Positions 33,259 to 44,474 of a DNA stretch of 53,203 nt are shown in pieces. A program made the translations under genes and the position numbers. The DNA comes from Beroe ovata (taxonomy: Eukaryota > Ctenophora > Nuda > Beroida > Beroidae). Location of the stretch: NCBI GenBank assembly GCA_946803715.1, contig CAMPET010000230.1, forward strand, positions 34,312 to 87,514, written 5' to 3'. Below the pieces are notes generated by a model that did not search any database, was not told the DNA's origin, and was given only the letters and a program-made list of their open reading frames with translations. The first letter of the stretch is position 1. Each line of letters opens with the position of its first letter.

Positions 33259-33762
33259 TTTAGTAACTCAGTAATTCACCCAACTTCCTAGAAATTTACT
33301 GATTTCGGCAGTATATGGAATTGGAATTATCTCCTCGATACCACTGTTCCTCGAAATGTGAAATCGCATTTATGGATATAAGGTAGATAACCGATCTCTA
33401 TTGTTGGACTTTAGAGTAGGCTAAAATCACATCATGCTTAGGCGTCGTTTTTGAAGATTAAATAAACACATGGTAGTATTAGACTTGGCTAAAGTTCGCC
33501 TCCTTATCTCATATTGGATAGCTGATAACACCAATGTGAAACCTGCCTCATTTGAACTCTTGTCATATTATTGATGATCAAGCTGATGAACACTTCATAC
33601 ATAATAATATGCCATCAATCATGTCATATAGCATAATATATTACCCCGCACGATGGGGTTTTCCCGGTATAATCGCATGTCTCATACGATGGTGTGGGTC
33701 AGCCCTATTGTGTAAACAATTGGGATGTCTCCCCCCCGATCCGCCGTGTTGTGTGTGTGTGT

Positions 33763-33768
33763 GCGTAC

Positions 33769-33801
<33 letters not shown>

Positions 33802-33842
33802 TTGTTTGTTTGATACTCACTGTGCATTCCACCCATAGGGTN

Positions 33843-33874
<32 letters not shown>

Positions 33875-33883
33875 ACTGTGTGT
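33763..33883. repeat. (GT)n microsatellites around an N
   Basis: Two GT runs separated by a short unique sequence and a single N at 33842. Probably an assembly join inside a simple repeat. Confidence 0.9.
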
Positions 33884-34317
33884 ATGCACTGTGTATGCGC
33901 GTGTACAGTGCACAGTGTATACCCTGATGCTTGATGATGAGGTGCAACGGTTAACATTATTGTAGTTATACTCTCTCGACACGTGTCAATCGTATAATAA
34001 TCACATAATAACGAGGGCAACGATAGTCGATACAGATAGTCGATACTCGATACAGAATATTTGCGTTTTGTATCATGATCACCTGCCATCCCATTGTTTT
34101 CTATATTATGCCGTCTATATTCTATAAGTAATGTTTGGTGACCATAGTAACGCACGTTACTTGGAAACACCTCCGTCACGTGTTCAGACTTCAGTCACTT
34201 ATTTATAGCACGTAATAACTGATAGCGTGACACGTTATCTAAAGGATGCACACGTTTTAACCGTATCCTCCCAGATAAATGATAAAACGATTCGTAGAAC
34301 TATGTTTCCTCATTCAG

Positions 34318-37300
34318 ATACTGCCCTCCCCCCTTCCTGCTACTGATGTAGCCGAGTATCAGGAACTCCATATAGGTAAACGGGGATGTGGGTCAGATGT
34401 TTTGTGGGGACGGATGTCCTTGGATTAGAATTTCAATGGAATTGAATTTCCATTCGACCATTGGTCCATGATGTCCACATGTTCCCTCACACACAGTGCA
34501 ATTCGCAGGAGTTATAGATCATGGTGGAAAGTTCCGGAATGTGTTCGAGTTCGCGTTCGACTACCTCCACTCTAACGACGACATTCTGCCTGATGTGAGG
34601 GTAGTGGAACTGTACCGATCAGTCGATGCTAAAGCTCTTACTATCAGCAAAACTGGTGAGATGCTGATACTGGAGTCAGATTCGTAACCGACTGGTGAAT
34701 GGTCAAATTCCATACTAAAACACAAAGTCCTTAGTAAGAACAATGTCTTGTAGTAACCAGTCAGATTCTTGGTTCACTGATGACTGGTCCATGTCATACT
34801 ATGACAATGGATTGTGACCAGTCATCAGTCTATGACTCATAGACTGTCTGTAGTAACCCTGGCAATGTTCGGTAACCATGGCAATGTTTCAGTTCTGGAC
34901 TTGCTACGAGTGGGCGTGTCCGCTATAATATGCCACGCCCCATCCTACACAACAGAGCAGGTGGCGAATATAGCAAATCAGAAACAAGTTCCCGTCATTG
35001 CAACAACAGCCACAGGTGAGGGAATAGATCAGTGGAAATCAGCGTGTGTCAACTGACAATTCCATATCACTCTGTGTGATCAATGTGTGATTTACAATCA
35101 GATCCGATGTTGAAGAATCAGAAGATCAGACCCTACCTGCTGATGATATCTCCGTCTGATGTGCAGCAGAGTAAAGCCCTGTCCGACATACTGGCTTACT
35201 ATAACTGGAGACACTTTTCTATACTCACCTCATACGACCAATATGGTAACATCATCATGCTATTGCTAAGTATGAATCAAGTATAGTAAGCATTGCTTAC
35301 CATACTCGATTCATATAAATGGAAGTTGAACTCAGAGCACATCTCTGTCACTTCCTCAATCCTCCCTAATCCTCACCAGGGCTGCACGGTGTAGCTGGCG
35401 TCCAACGAGCTGCGTCCTCATTCAACTGGAATATCAAGACTATCCAACATTTCCTCGTTCCGGAGAATGTGTCAGCGCTCAATGTCCAGTGAGTTCTCCC
35501 CACTGAGAAACTAACAGCTTTTCCATATTTTCCTCCCCGATTCCGATTTCTGGTCATCACTTGACCCTCCCCCCACACAAAGGACAGAAATAGAGCTCTT
35601 GGATCAGAGTGAATCACGGATCATGGTACTGAATTGTGGCGCCAGCGCGGCTGGCCAGGTCCTCAAACAAGCCGAGCAATTCGGCATCACAGGGACTGGT
35701 TACGCATGGCTTGTAACAGACGGTGTAACCGGCGAATTTGTAAGTTACCGTACACTGCACAGGGATCATTCAAGTTACCACTTATCCTCTTATCTTTTCC
35801 ATCCTCTCTCCACCACTCATCATTCCACCACTCATCATTCCACCACTCTATGATTATCTCAATATTATTATCAGTTCATCATTTCTAGCACGAGCTGAAC
35901 CCAACCCGAGCATACAGCCCCTATTTGGATGGTTTACTCGGTACTATAGCAACCACTAAAGATGGAGACCTCTACATGTGGTTCACGGACGAGTATAGCA
36001 CGAGGTATGAAACAAAGCGGCGGGATATCCCGCCATTTTCCCGCCTCGCATTCGACTCTGTCCTCGTGACAGCCACCGCCCTCCACAATTTCCTCCGAGA
36101 TGGCCGAGGTTTGGAAGAGACCAGTATGGATGCCCTGGAGGACCCACTAGTGATGTTTGAGCAAGGGCCAGAGCTCTTTAACTATCTCAAGGCAGTGAGT
36201 TTTGTTGGAGAGAGTAAATTGAACTACTGTTCAAGACAAGTATTGTTAATTGATAATGACTGGTTTATAGGTGGAAGTAAACGGAGCGACGAAGTTCATA
36301 TCATTTCACGAAGATGGGAGTGTGAAAGACGCAAAGTATGACATCCTGAACTTTGATGCGAACCATGGGTACTTCAAAGAAGTAATTACTTCTGGAAATT
36401 CCTCGCAAATCTAATTAATATATGCCATTTGCCAACCATCACACCATACTTCATATCAACCTCGCGTTATCTTTCACTCCCCCTGACCACGCCCATCTTC
36501 ACAGGTGGGGTACTGGCTACCTGACTCAGGGGTTCACATAAACGATGAGGTATATTTTAGTGGTGGAACCAGGGTCGTTCCCTCTGCGTTCATAGAGAAT
36601 CTGGAAGGTCGTCATCTCATCCTGGGAATAGACGTGGTAAGAATTGTAGGAATACATGGTTTGGAGTGATGATGAATCATGAAAAGTAGTCACCGACCTT
36701 TCATGGTCATCGACTTCACATCTTATCTTTGAAAGTTTATTGAACTTGCATGAAATCTTCTGACCCATATCGACTACTATACCGATTCTATATTCTCCCA
36801 TGAACCCTCTCTCTCCTACGACCCCAGGATCCCCCGTTTATCATTCACGAGGAAGGATGCGGGACTCATAACGAGTGTTACTCTGGCTACTGTATAGCTC
36901 TTGTTAAGGAGCTGTCCGATATGCTGGGGTTCACATACGAGTTTGTCACGGTGAGTAATACACTAATACCTCCAAACACAAGGAAACTTCACAAACCCTT
37001 CATCATGATCATTGCCTTCCGTGACCTCCCTTCCAAGTTTAGAATGAGTGAAGTTTGTGTGTAAACTCTAATTATAGTAAATCCTAAACTTAGCTCTAGA
37101 AATTCATCTTCATTAAAATCGCAAACAGCTACCGCTTTGTCTCCAAAATGCGGAATAACTGCATTCCCATCTCCCTCTAAACACCACGTTTTCCCCCGTA
37201 GCCTGGTGACGGTACGTGGGGAGGGCTGGAACCGGACGGTAAGACATGGACAGGAATATTCAGAGACCTGATAGACGGTAGAATAGACATCGCAACCGTC

Positions 37301-37571
37301 CACATGTCAATAAACAGCATCCGGGAGACAGCCATTGACTTCTCAGTCCCGTTCATGCAGGTTACCGTCATTACCAGTCTACTATTATATATGGGGGGGG
37401 TAGTTATTGCAGCTGATTGGTGTAGGGAGATTTCAATGTGTGTGTGTGTGTGTCCGCACAATCATTAACACCTTGTCAACACCTATAGGCAGGGCTAACT
37501 GTTGTGGTACGAGGCAAGGAGGAGACTAATAACGGCTATTTCTTCCTATCACCCTTCACTAGCGATGTCCT
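34318..37571 (+). CDS. Ionotropic glutamate receptor, extracellular half (ATD + S1), 3' end missing
   Basis: Twelve exons in phase: 34318-34375, 34509-34655, 34893-35015, 35102-35245, 35380-35488, 35583-35739, 35889-36194, 36271-36381, 36505-36636, 36828-36950, 37202-37360, 37489-37571; about 550 codons. The signal-peptide exon upstream is not found. Residues 1 to about 390 form a periplasmic-binding-protein-like amino-terminal domain (ELHIGVIDHGGKF opening; VPVIATTATG; ILAYYNWRHFSIL). S1 follows: HLILGIDVDPPFIIHEEG, GYCIALVKELSDMLGFTYEF, RIDIATVHMSINSIRETAID, FSVPFM. The ligand-carboxylate Arg is kept (SINSIRE), but the usual PLT ligand motif reads HMS. The last exon ends at SPFTSDVL, exactly where the first membrane segment should begin. 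M1, pore, M3 and S2 are absent. Membrane receptor family; ligand unknown. Confidence 0.9.
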
Positions 37572-38082
37572 GTAAGTGAGTTATACAACATGAGTTGTAT
37601 AACATGTTGTTATTATGAGTAGGGACAAGGGCTGCAATGGTAGGATGGCGATTGGCGAGGTTTTGCGGTATATCCGTAGTTTAGCAGTCCACACTGGATC
37701 AGCTAGGAAGTTTGGTCTTGTCTTAAGAAACACCAACACTGAGGAGCCACGCTGCTTTCATATCCTTTTGGTGCCAACAATTCTCATCCCACTTATTTCA
37801 CTGTCCTATTCCCACTTCTGTTCTATAGTCTGCTTTCAATTAACTATCTATGAACGTGAGCTATTTGTCCGAAGAATCTCGGCACACCGTTTCCGGGCGG
37901 GTTGTTAATTAACGAGGAGCTGCTCTGATTGGGTGCCTGGTACACCTGGAGCTAGATCACTTTAACTCCTGCTTGTACGGCGTCTAGCGTCCCTGGTTTA
38001 AGCCAACTTCACCCATTGTTCCACATAGCAGTGTATGGTACACGGGCACCCTGTATTCTTGTACAGTTTAGTAAACGCCAAG
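37572..38082. other. Sequence after the last iGluR exon, up to an N
   Basis: About 510 bases with no recognisable M1/pore exon, ending at a single N at 38083. Other introns of this gene are roughly 70-330 bases. Confidence 0.6.
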
Positions 38083-38083
38083 N

Positions 38084-38655
38084 TATAAGACCCACGGTGG
38101 GGTCACCACAAAGGGCTTCTAAATCAAGTATATATTTAACAATTTACACAAATATGAAAACTCATCCTACTTAACTAATAACTATCACTCATTTATTAAA
38201 TCTAATTAGCTAATACACTCCTTGAGACAAAAATAAAATGCGTTATAATTTCTTACAAAGAACATGGCGACAGCTGATTGTTTGGGTCTTGTTTGATGCT
38301 GATTCCTTGATAATGCGTCATTATTGATGCTAGTTTACTAGTGATGATACTAATTTATAGTGGTAACGTCATAATAGATGCTATTTACGCTATGATTGAT
38401 GTATGAGGGATCTTCTGAATAGTGACAGCATGATTGTGTTGATGGTTATTGGTGATATATACAAAAAGATGGAGACCATATAATTAATAGCAAAATTCAT
38501 AGCATAAATTGTTATTAGAGAAAGAATGATCACTCCCAGAGACTTATCGGCGTAGTGGGTCAGGCATACGTCACATGCCCACCACGTCGTGTCCTGAGAG
38601 TGACGTCATTTCACTCTTTAGCCCGATTCATTAGGAAACTCAATTCTTATGTGTG
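38084..38655. other. Non-coding, no gene seen
   Basis: AT-rich sequence between the N at 38083 and the first LINE 3' fragment. Confidence 0.35.
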
Positions 38656-38659
38656 ATCT

Positions 38660-39279
38660 CCTGGATAGCGACTGGACAGTGTAATGTAATCGATGGTGGC
38701 ACTGTTGAGGTATTGGTGTGTGCGAAGTGGAATGTGGCAGTGAAAAAATCAGTGGTTGCTACGGTAAAAAGCGATAAGATAGTCGTATGATGCTGTGGAT
38801 ATATGACAAGTTCTGTTTATGCTTGTGGCTGTTTCGCGATCATAAGTCTGATTCTGGAAGACCTCCTTAAACCCTCAATTTCATTGAGTATGAATGAAGG
38901 CCAATCGTTCTCCGCCCCTCCGTTTTGGTGTGAATGTAGTAAGCTTTTAACTGCACTAGTGTAACGTGTGATAGAGACTAGGTTAATCGGGTTGTCAAGT
39001 AAGCTAGCATTGTGAGTGGACGCTGCCAGGAGGGGACCTTTATAGAAAACAGAGCATCTGTAGTGTGGACATGAGTATTCATATTTTTCTTACCACGATG
39101 CACAGGTCTCATGATTTGAATTGTGATCCGGTGCATCACGTGGTATGGTGCACTGGATTGATTTAGGGAGGATTTGGGGGAAGTATCGCAGTTTATGTAC
39201 AAAGATGAGGGAATTTTTTGCAATGATGTTTTGCACAGACGCGATATTCCATTTTTTGAAACATGGCTTGGTATGGGTN
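38660..39279 (-). mobile_element. LINE 3'-end fragment, copy A
   Basis: Blocks 38660-38890 and 39190-39279 are diverged duplicates of 39281-39500 and 39500-39585 in the neighbouring LINE; about 300 bases separate them here. The fragment stops exactly at the N at 39280. Confidence 0.65.
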
Positions 39280-39280
39280 G

Positions 39281-41545
39281 ATAGCAATTGGACAGTGTAA
39301 CGTGATCGTGTGGTTGGTGACAGCGTTGAGAAAGTGGTATGTGCGAGATGGGATGTGGCAGTGAAAAATTTCGGTGGTTGCCATGGAAAAACAGCGATGA
39401 TGCTGTGCTGTGCTGTGAAAGAAAGACTAGTTGTGTTTATGCTTGTGGCTGTTTTGTGGTCTGAAGGCGGATTCTAGTAGACCTCCTTAAACCCTAAATA
39501 TCATGTACGAAGATGAGGGCATTTTCTCAATGATGTTTTGTACAATCGCGATATTCAATTTCTTGAAGCTCGGCTTGGTATGGGTGGGAATGGTTCCATC
39601 GCGACATTTATAGTTGACATACCCTTCCATGATCGCCCTGATGCCGCTTTTTTGTTTGGAAAATAACGAGTCTATGTAGTATGTGTGTTTTGGTGGCGAA
39701 CCCCCACACAAGGGAGCAGTAGTTTAGGTGTGATTCCACAAAGCTGTGGCAAATTTGCAGTCGCGTTTTCATTGGGACGAGCGTGCGAATTTTGTGCATC
39801 ATCCCTATTATATGTATCTAGCCATTTTAGTTATGATTGTGGCTATATATTCGGCCAGGTTAAGATTCTCATCAATGATAACTCCTAGAAACCTTTCTGA
39901 TTTTCTTCGTTCAATTAAAACATTATGAACTACAATTTGTTGGGCTTCATATGATCTTTTCCGTGTGAATATCATATATTTAGTTTTCTTTAAGTTTAGT
40001 GACAGGCCATTACAGCTAACCCAGTTTACGAGACAGTCTGACAGTTCATTTATTTTATTATAGACATCAGCTACGGTTTAACCAGTAACGATTATATTGG
40101 CATCATCAGCATATAGTATGAATTTCGCGATGCGACTGATCTGAGGGAGATCGTTTATGTAGATGATAAATAAGAGAGGGCCAAGTTTACTTCCTTGAGG
40201 TACTCCATAAGTGATAGGCTCCATGGATGAGTCGCTTCCATTGACAGTAACATATTGCCTGTAGGGATCCGAGTGGGGATATCGGTCTGTAGTTTTTGAC
40301 GTCAGATTTCGCGCCTTCCTTGTAAATGGGAACTACGCGCGCCGTTTTGAGATCATTAGGGAATTCCCCATTAGTAAATGATGTATTGACTATCATAGCA
40401 ATCGTATTAGTGAAGGAGAAACTTTTATTTTCTACTTTGAGGGCGGATATTTTAGTGTCTAAGGTGGCTTTATTCTTTAGTTTAGTTATTCTATCGTGAA
40501 CCTCTGAAGAGTCAACAGATGTTGACAGATGGAGAAAAGAACTGTGTCCACCGGGGTCAAACACTAGTCTGGCATTCTGCTCTGCTTTAAGATTGGAGGC
40601 AATGCTTGAAAAGAAGTTGTTGAATTTTTCTGCTACTTTTGTGGGAGAGGAAATGACATTACCGTCATCATCTTGCAGTTTTATGACACTGTTTTTCTTC
40701 GTGCTCCTGTTGAGAACCCTGTTTATCATTTGCCACTGTTTTCGAGAGTTACACTTGTCAATCTCAAAATATTTCTTGTAGTATCTTTTTTTCGCTATTT
40801 CAACATGTTTAGCGCAGAATTTCTCTAGTTTTTTGTAGGCAGCATTGTTCGCGGGTGTCGGAGTGTTTACATAGGTGTGGTGTAGGCGCTGTTTCCTATC
40901 GATAGCAACTTCTAGCCAGGGAAGGATCCATGGCTTCGAGTTCTTCTTTTCATTTTTTGCGGCGCTTGCGAGTATTATTAGTGGGTTACGCAGTGTTGTA
41001 ATGACTCGTGTAAATTTCAGAGAATTTTTTGTACTGTAAGTCAGCAGTTATTTCCGCTTTCGCTGGTTCCCAGGTCTCATCTTCGATCAGCTTCAAGAAT
41101 TTGGCATCGTTCTCTTCATTATGAATTCTAAGTCCGACATATTCATGTTTCAATCTATTAGTTAGAAATTTTAAAGAGTTCGATGAGCAGCCGTCCAGTT
41201 TGATTGTTATAGATTAAGTCAGATGATCTGATAAGTCACATGTGATAACATTGCAGCTGAGGGTGTTTTGAATGTTGTTAGTGATCTATAAGTGTGGCGC
41301 TGTGATCCGTTATTCACGTGGGACAGGAAATCGAGTGCAGCAACCATACTGTGCCATGATATTAACTAACTTCTGGTAGTTCTCGCTACTTTTGTGTTTT
41401 AGGAGATCACAGTTTAGATCACCAACAGAGATGATATGTTTCTTAGAGTGACGACCCAATCTACGGAACGTATGATCTAGTAGGTCAAGGAACCATTCCA
41501 GCGATTTTGAGGGTGATCTGTACATATTAGTAATGATCTTCATGC
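39281..41545 (-). mobile_element. Degenerate non-LTR retrotransposon (endonuclease + reverse transcriptase), copy B
   Basis: On the minus strand, in order: an endonuclease piece near 41543-41310 (HIISVGDLNCDLLKH, the GDxN-type motif), a linker and RT start at 40729-40187 ([20 protein letters not shown]), then after a deletion and frameshift [20 protein letters not shown] and the catalytic YADD at about 40113-40101, and a thumb/C-terminal piece near 39802-39608 (ESHLNYCSLVWGF). Several frame breaks; about 120 codons between the NYRPI and GVPQGS motifs are missing. CR1/jockey-like and dead. Confidence 0.85.
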
Positions 41546-41619
41546 TGTCGTAACCCTTGCATCGACGTATCTTTAAGAATTGAAGTTCCTCCTGCTATGC
41601 CCTAATTTTAAGAGGTTAT

Positions 41620-42060
41620 GAAAATAGTCTACTTTGTCACATCTTGAATACTTCAATTAAATCTCGGTGTAATCTACACTCTGCAAAGGTTGTCAGCTTT
41701 AGCTTTTCCAGCTGTTCACTAATCAGCCTGGTGAAACGGCGCTGCACACTCTCAATCTATAATTTAAGCCCAATTCCCATGGCAAATGGCTGGGGACCAA
41801 AGCTTAATACTGTATTCAATTTTATGCCTGATTTTAGCTTTATAAACCCTCAACATCAAGTCTGGATCTTTGACAATAACATTCCTATTAACCCAAGCAA
41901 TAGTTCTGTTAGCTTCTCTTATTCATGCTGTCCCAATTCTAAACTTTCCTCTTGCATGTTCTTAACAAGTTTCCTTCAACTTTTGACCATTCAAATGATA
42001 AGTGTTTCAAGGGTTTTAATTACATTGTTTTTTTTATGTTGGACATAACTTTTATGACGC
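41620..42060 (-). mobile_element. Old LINE remnant, RT C-terminal part
   Basis: Minus-strand translation with breaks gives NRTIAWVNRNVIVKDPDLML, HKIEYSIKLWSPA, ESVQRRFTRLISEQLEKLKL and HRDLIEVFKM then stop, the typical C-terminus of jockey/CR1-like reverse transcriptases. Confidence 0.8.
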
Positions 42061-42302
42061 ATGTGAAATTTTGAAATTTACAGTATGTACTATGTACCAG
42101 TTTTAGGGCACTTAAACCTTTTTAACACTTTGTTACTGTATTTCAGTACTGTATTTCGTCACTGTATTTCAGTTAAATTTATTCAACTATCAATTAAACT
42201 TTATAGTCAGATATAAATTCAGGTAATAAAGTAGGCTCTTACTTAATCTGTTGCCCTAATTTTATCATGTGAATTATGCTTTTTCGGTTTCCTGACCCAT
42301 CC

Positions 42303-42386
42303 CAAACCCTAACCCTTACCCTAACCCACAGGATACTTTCAAACCCTAACCCCAACCCTAACTCTGACCCAAACCCTAACCCAAGG
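42303..42386. repeat. Interstitial telomere-like repeat
   Basis: Degenerate tandem ccctaa units (about ten recognisable, several mutated) in two blocks. They lie between two parts of the same old LINE, so they are internal, not a chromosome end. Confidence 0.85.
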
Positions 42387-42779
42387 GTTTAATACAAGAT
42401 TAAGGGGAAAAATTTCTTGTCAAGTGACCAAATCTGTTTTTACCCATAACTCGCCATGGAAACATTTTTACCTCACATCACATGGAGTGATTCAGAATCA
42501 GACCTAAAAATACATCAAGTCATGCTATGGTTACTACTGCAGATGAGTGCATGTGTTGTTAGTCATTTCTGAATTGTTGCATTCGTTTTGTGGAGTATTT
42601 TGAGAGTTTGAGCCCAATAAGCAGTTAATTTTGGGTGGTGTCTCAGATGTCTAAGCTATCAGTATCTCTACCCATATCACCTCTTGGTACCTATGCAGCA
42701 CATGCACTCTGAACGGGTCCCCTAGTCTGGTATATAATTTTGTAGAATTATTTTATGTATCTATTTATCAAAACTAACA

Positions 42780-43010
42780 TGTAAAACTTTACACTTCTCA
42801 GGGGCCACAATTCTCCCCATTTGCGTTTTGCAAGCGACTAGACTCCAAGTCTGTATTTATGACATTTAAGTCAGTTGAATCTGCAACAACTTGAAGATTA
42901 TCAGCAATTAATATCTTACAATCACTTTTCATGGCAGAATGTAATTGTAAGTCATATATAAATAAACTGAACAAGAAAGGACTCGAAGCAGAACTTTGCT
43001 TTGATCACCG
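42780..43010 (-). mobile_element. Old LINE remnant, RT palm part
   Basis: Minus-strand translation gives SPFLFSLFIYDLQLHSAMKS and DCKILIADNLQVVADS, a decayed form of the 'GPLLFLIYINDL ... LFADDxxLY' palm region; the catalytic YADD is mutated. It sits upstream (in element orientation) of the C-terminal remnant at 41620-42060, as expected for one element split by later insertions. Confidence 0.65.
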
Positions 43011-43882
43011 CAGAGACCGGGGCTCTGTTTAGAGGCAAAAAGACAGTAGACAGTAGACTGTCCGCGGACTGCTATTTTTTTGTTAGCAATTAACATCAAG
43101 CATGGTCTAAAAGTAAGTTTGCGCCGCGCGCGCTTAAAACGAAATTCTTGACTGGGTCTCGCGCGCGCCGCTGATTTCAATCAACTGTCGCTCGCCATTT
43201 CGCTGTTTGCGGCGCGCAAAGGATTCAGCATTGCCATTCACCAGGCAAAATCTAGCAAATTCTTAAGCGCAGGATAATCGGTTGTCAGATTTTATCTTCG
43301 ACCTAGCTCTTTCTAGCGCCAAACCAATAAACAAAACCAGGTAAAACCGATAAACAGAAAATAAAAACGCCTTTCCTGTCAGATCATTGAAACTCTGGAA
43401 AATAAAATGAACTTCAATCACGACAGTACAAACTAGATATAGCAGTGCATTGATACAGATTGAATGTCTGACTATGCTAGAAATCAAAAAGGAAGAGATA
43501 CAAAAGACCATGACTGAAGGTTCCCTTGGCTCAATTTACAGAGATCAGAGATACAATATTATGCTGGCAACACCTCCTAGTGGGTAGCGGGGCCCTCATG
43601 TCAAAGCCAGATTATATCAATATCCTCTGACACCTTCTTCATGTAGAATGAGAAGACAAACCAGTTGAGGAAAAGACTTATGGCTATCAAAATCAGGCTG
43701 AAGGAAATCACTAACCTGGCCCAAACATGACCAAATTCTCTGTTTTTTTAGCTCAGTGAATAGTGGCACTGTCCATGAACTCAATGTTAAACCCATTTGA
43801 ATCTTCCTCTCCACTGGAATCTTCCATGAATGATGGAGTACAATACGATAAGGCAACTCATCATAAGTAGAAGGCCACTCTA
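43011..43882. other. Non-coding, no gene seen
   Basis: Includes GCGCGC-rich patches near 43110-43220. No recognisable exon. Confidence 0.35.
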
Positions 43883-44162
43883 TCTATATTATAAAAGAAA
43901 AAGGCACTTGTTTTTTTGTTCCCAAATAACTCGACCAACTGGAGTTGAAGCAACGAGATTGCAAGGTGGTACAAATATGGATTCGGCTTAGGAGGATCAT
44001 TCAATATTTTTGATCTAGGTTATTGGCGTCAGAATCTGGGGAAGACTTTGTTTCTTTGTTTTGAAACATTTTGATTTTGATGCTCATTCAATTTAACCCA
44101 CTTCATGATTCTTTGTAATATTCAGTACAGCATGCCTGATGTTCACATGACGAGTGTTTTAG
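43883..44162 (+). mobile_element. Non-autonomous Helitron-like element, copy 3
   Basis: Starts TCTATATTATAAAAGAAAAA and ends GAGTGTTTTAG. It shares blocks aaataactcgac, ggagttg, caaggtggta, attggcgtcagaat and tttgtttctttgtttt with the minus-strand copy at 11172-11569. Confidence 0.55.
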
Positions 44163-44474
44163 TTGCTTGATAATAGACTGGCCTTAATGATAAACTCAAT
44201 AACCCCGAAATCCCCAAAGTTAACAAATGATGCGTGTTATGATTTAGAGGTTAGAGCAATATAAATAAAACTGAAAGGGGGAGGATGACAAAGAAGCCAA
44301 AAAAGAAACCAAAAGCCACCAAGGTGATAGTTTGATTTTTGTTGATAATCCTTTTGAAATAAATCATTATCAGAAGAGTAATATCTCCCCCTGTTATTAA
44401 AATTAAGAATGCAATTTTACAGAACAGATTTTTGTTCAAATTCAAGGACAAATTCAATATTTGATTTGATCAGA

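Noticed and set aside
37615-37908. Possible iGluR M1 exon (hydrophobic stretch ILLVPTILIPLISLSYSHF)
   Set aside because: Not in phase with a good acceptor after exon 12, followed by unrelated residues, and does not resemble M1.
42303-42386. Chromosome end
   Set aside because: Degenerate ccctaa units with unique sequence and genes on both sides; interstitial.
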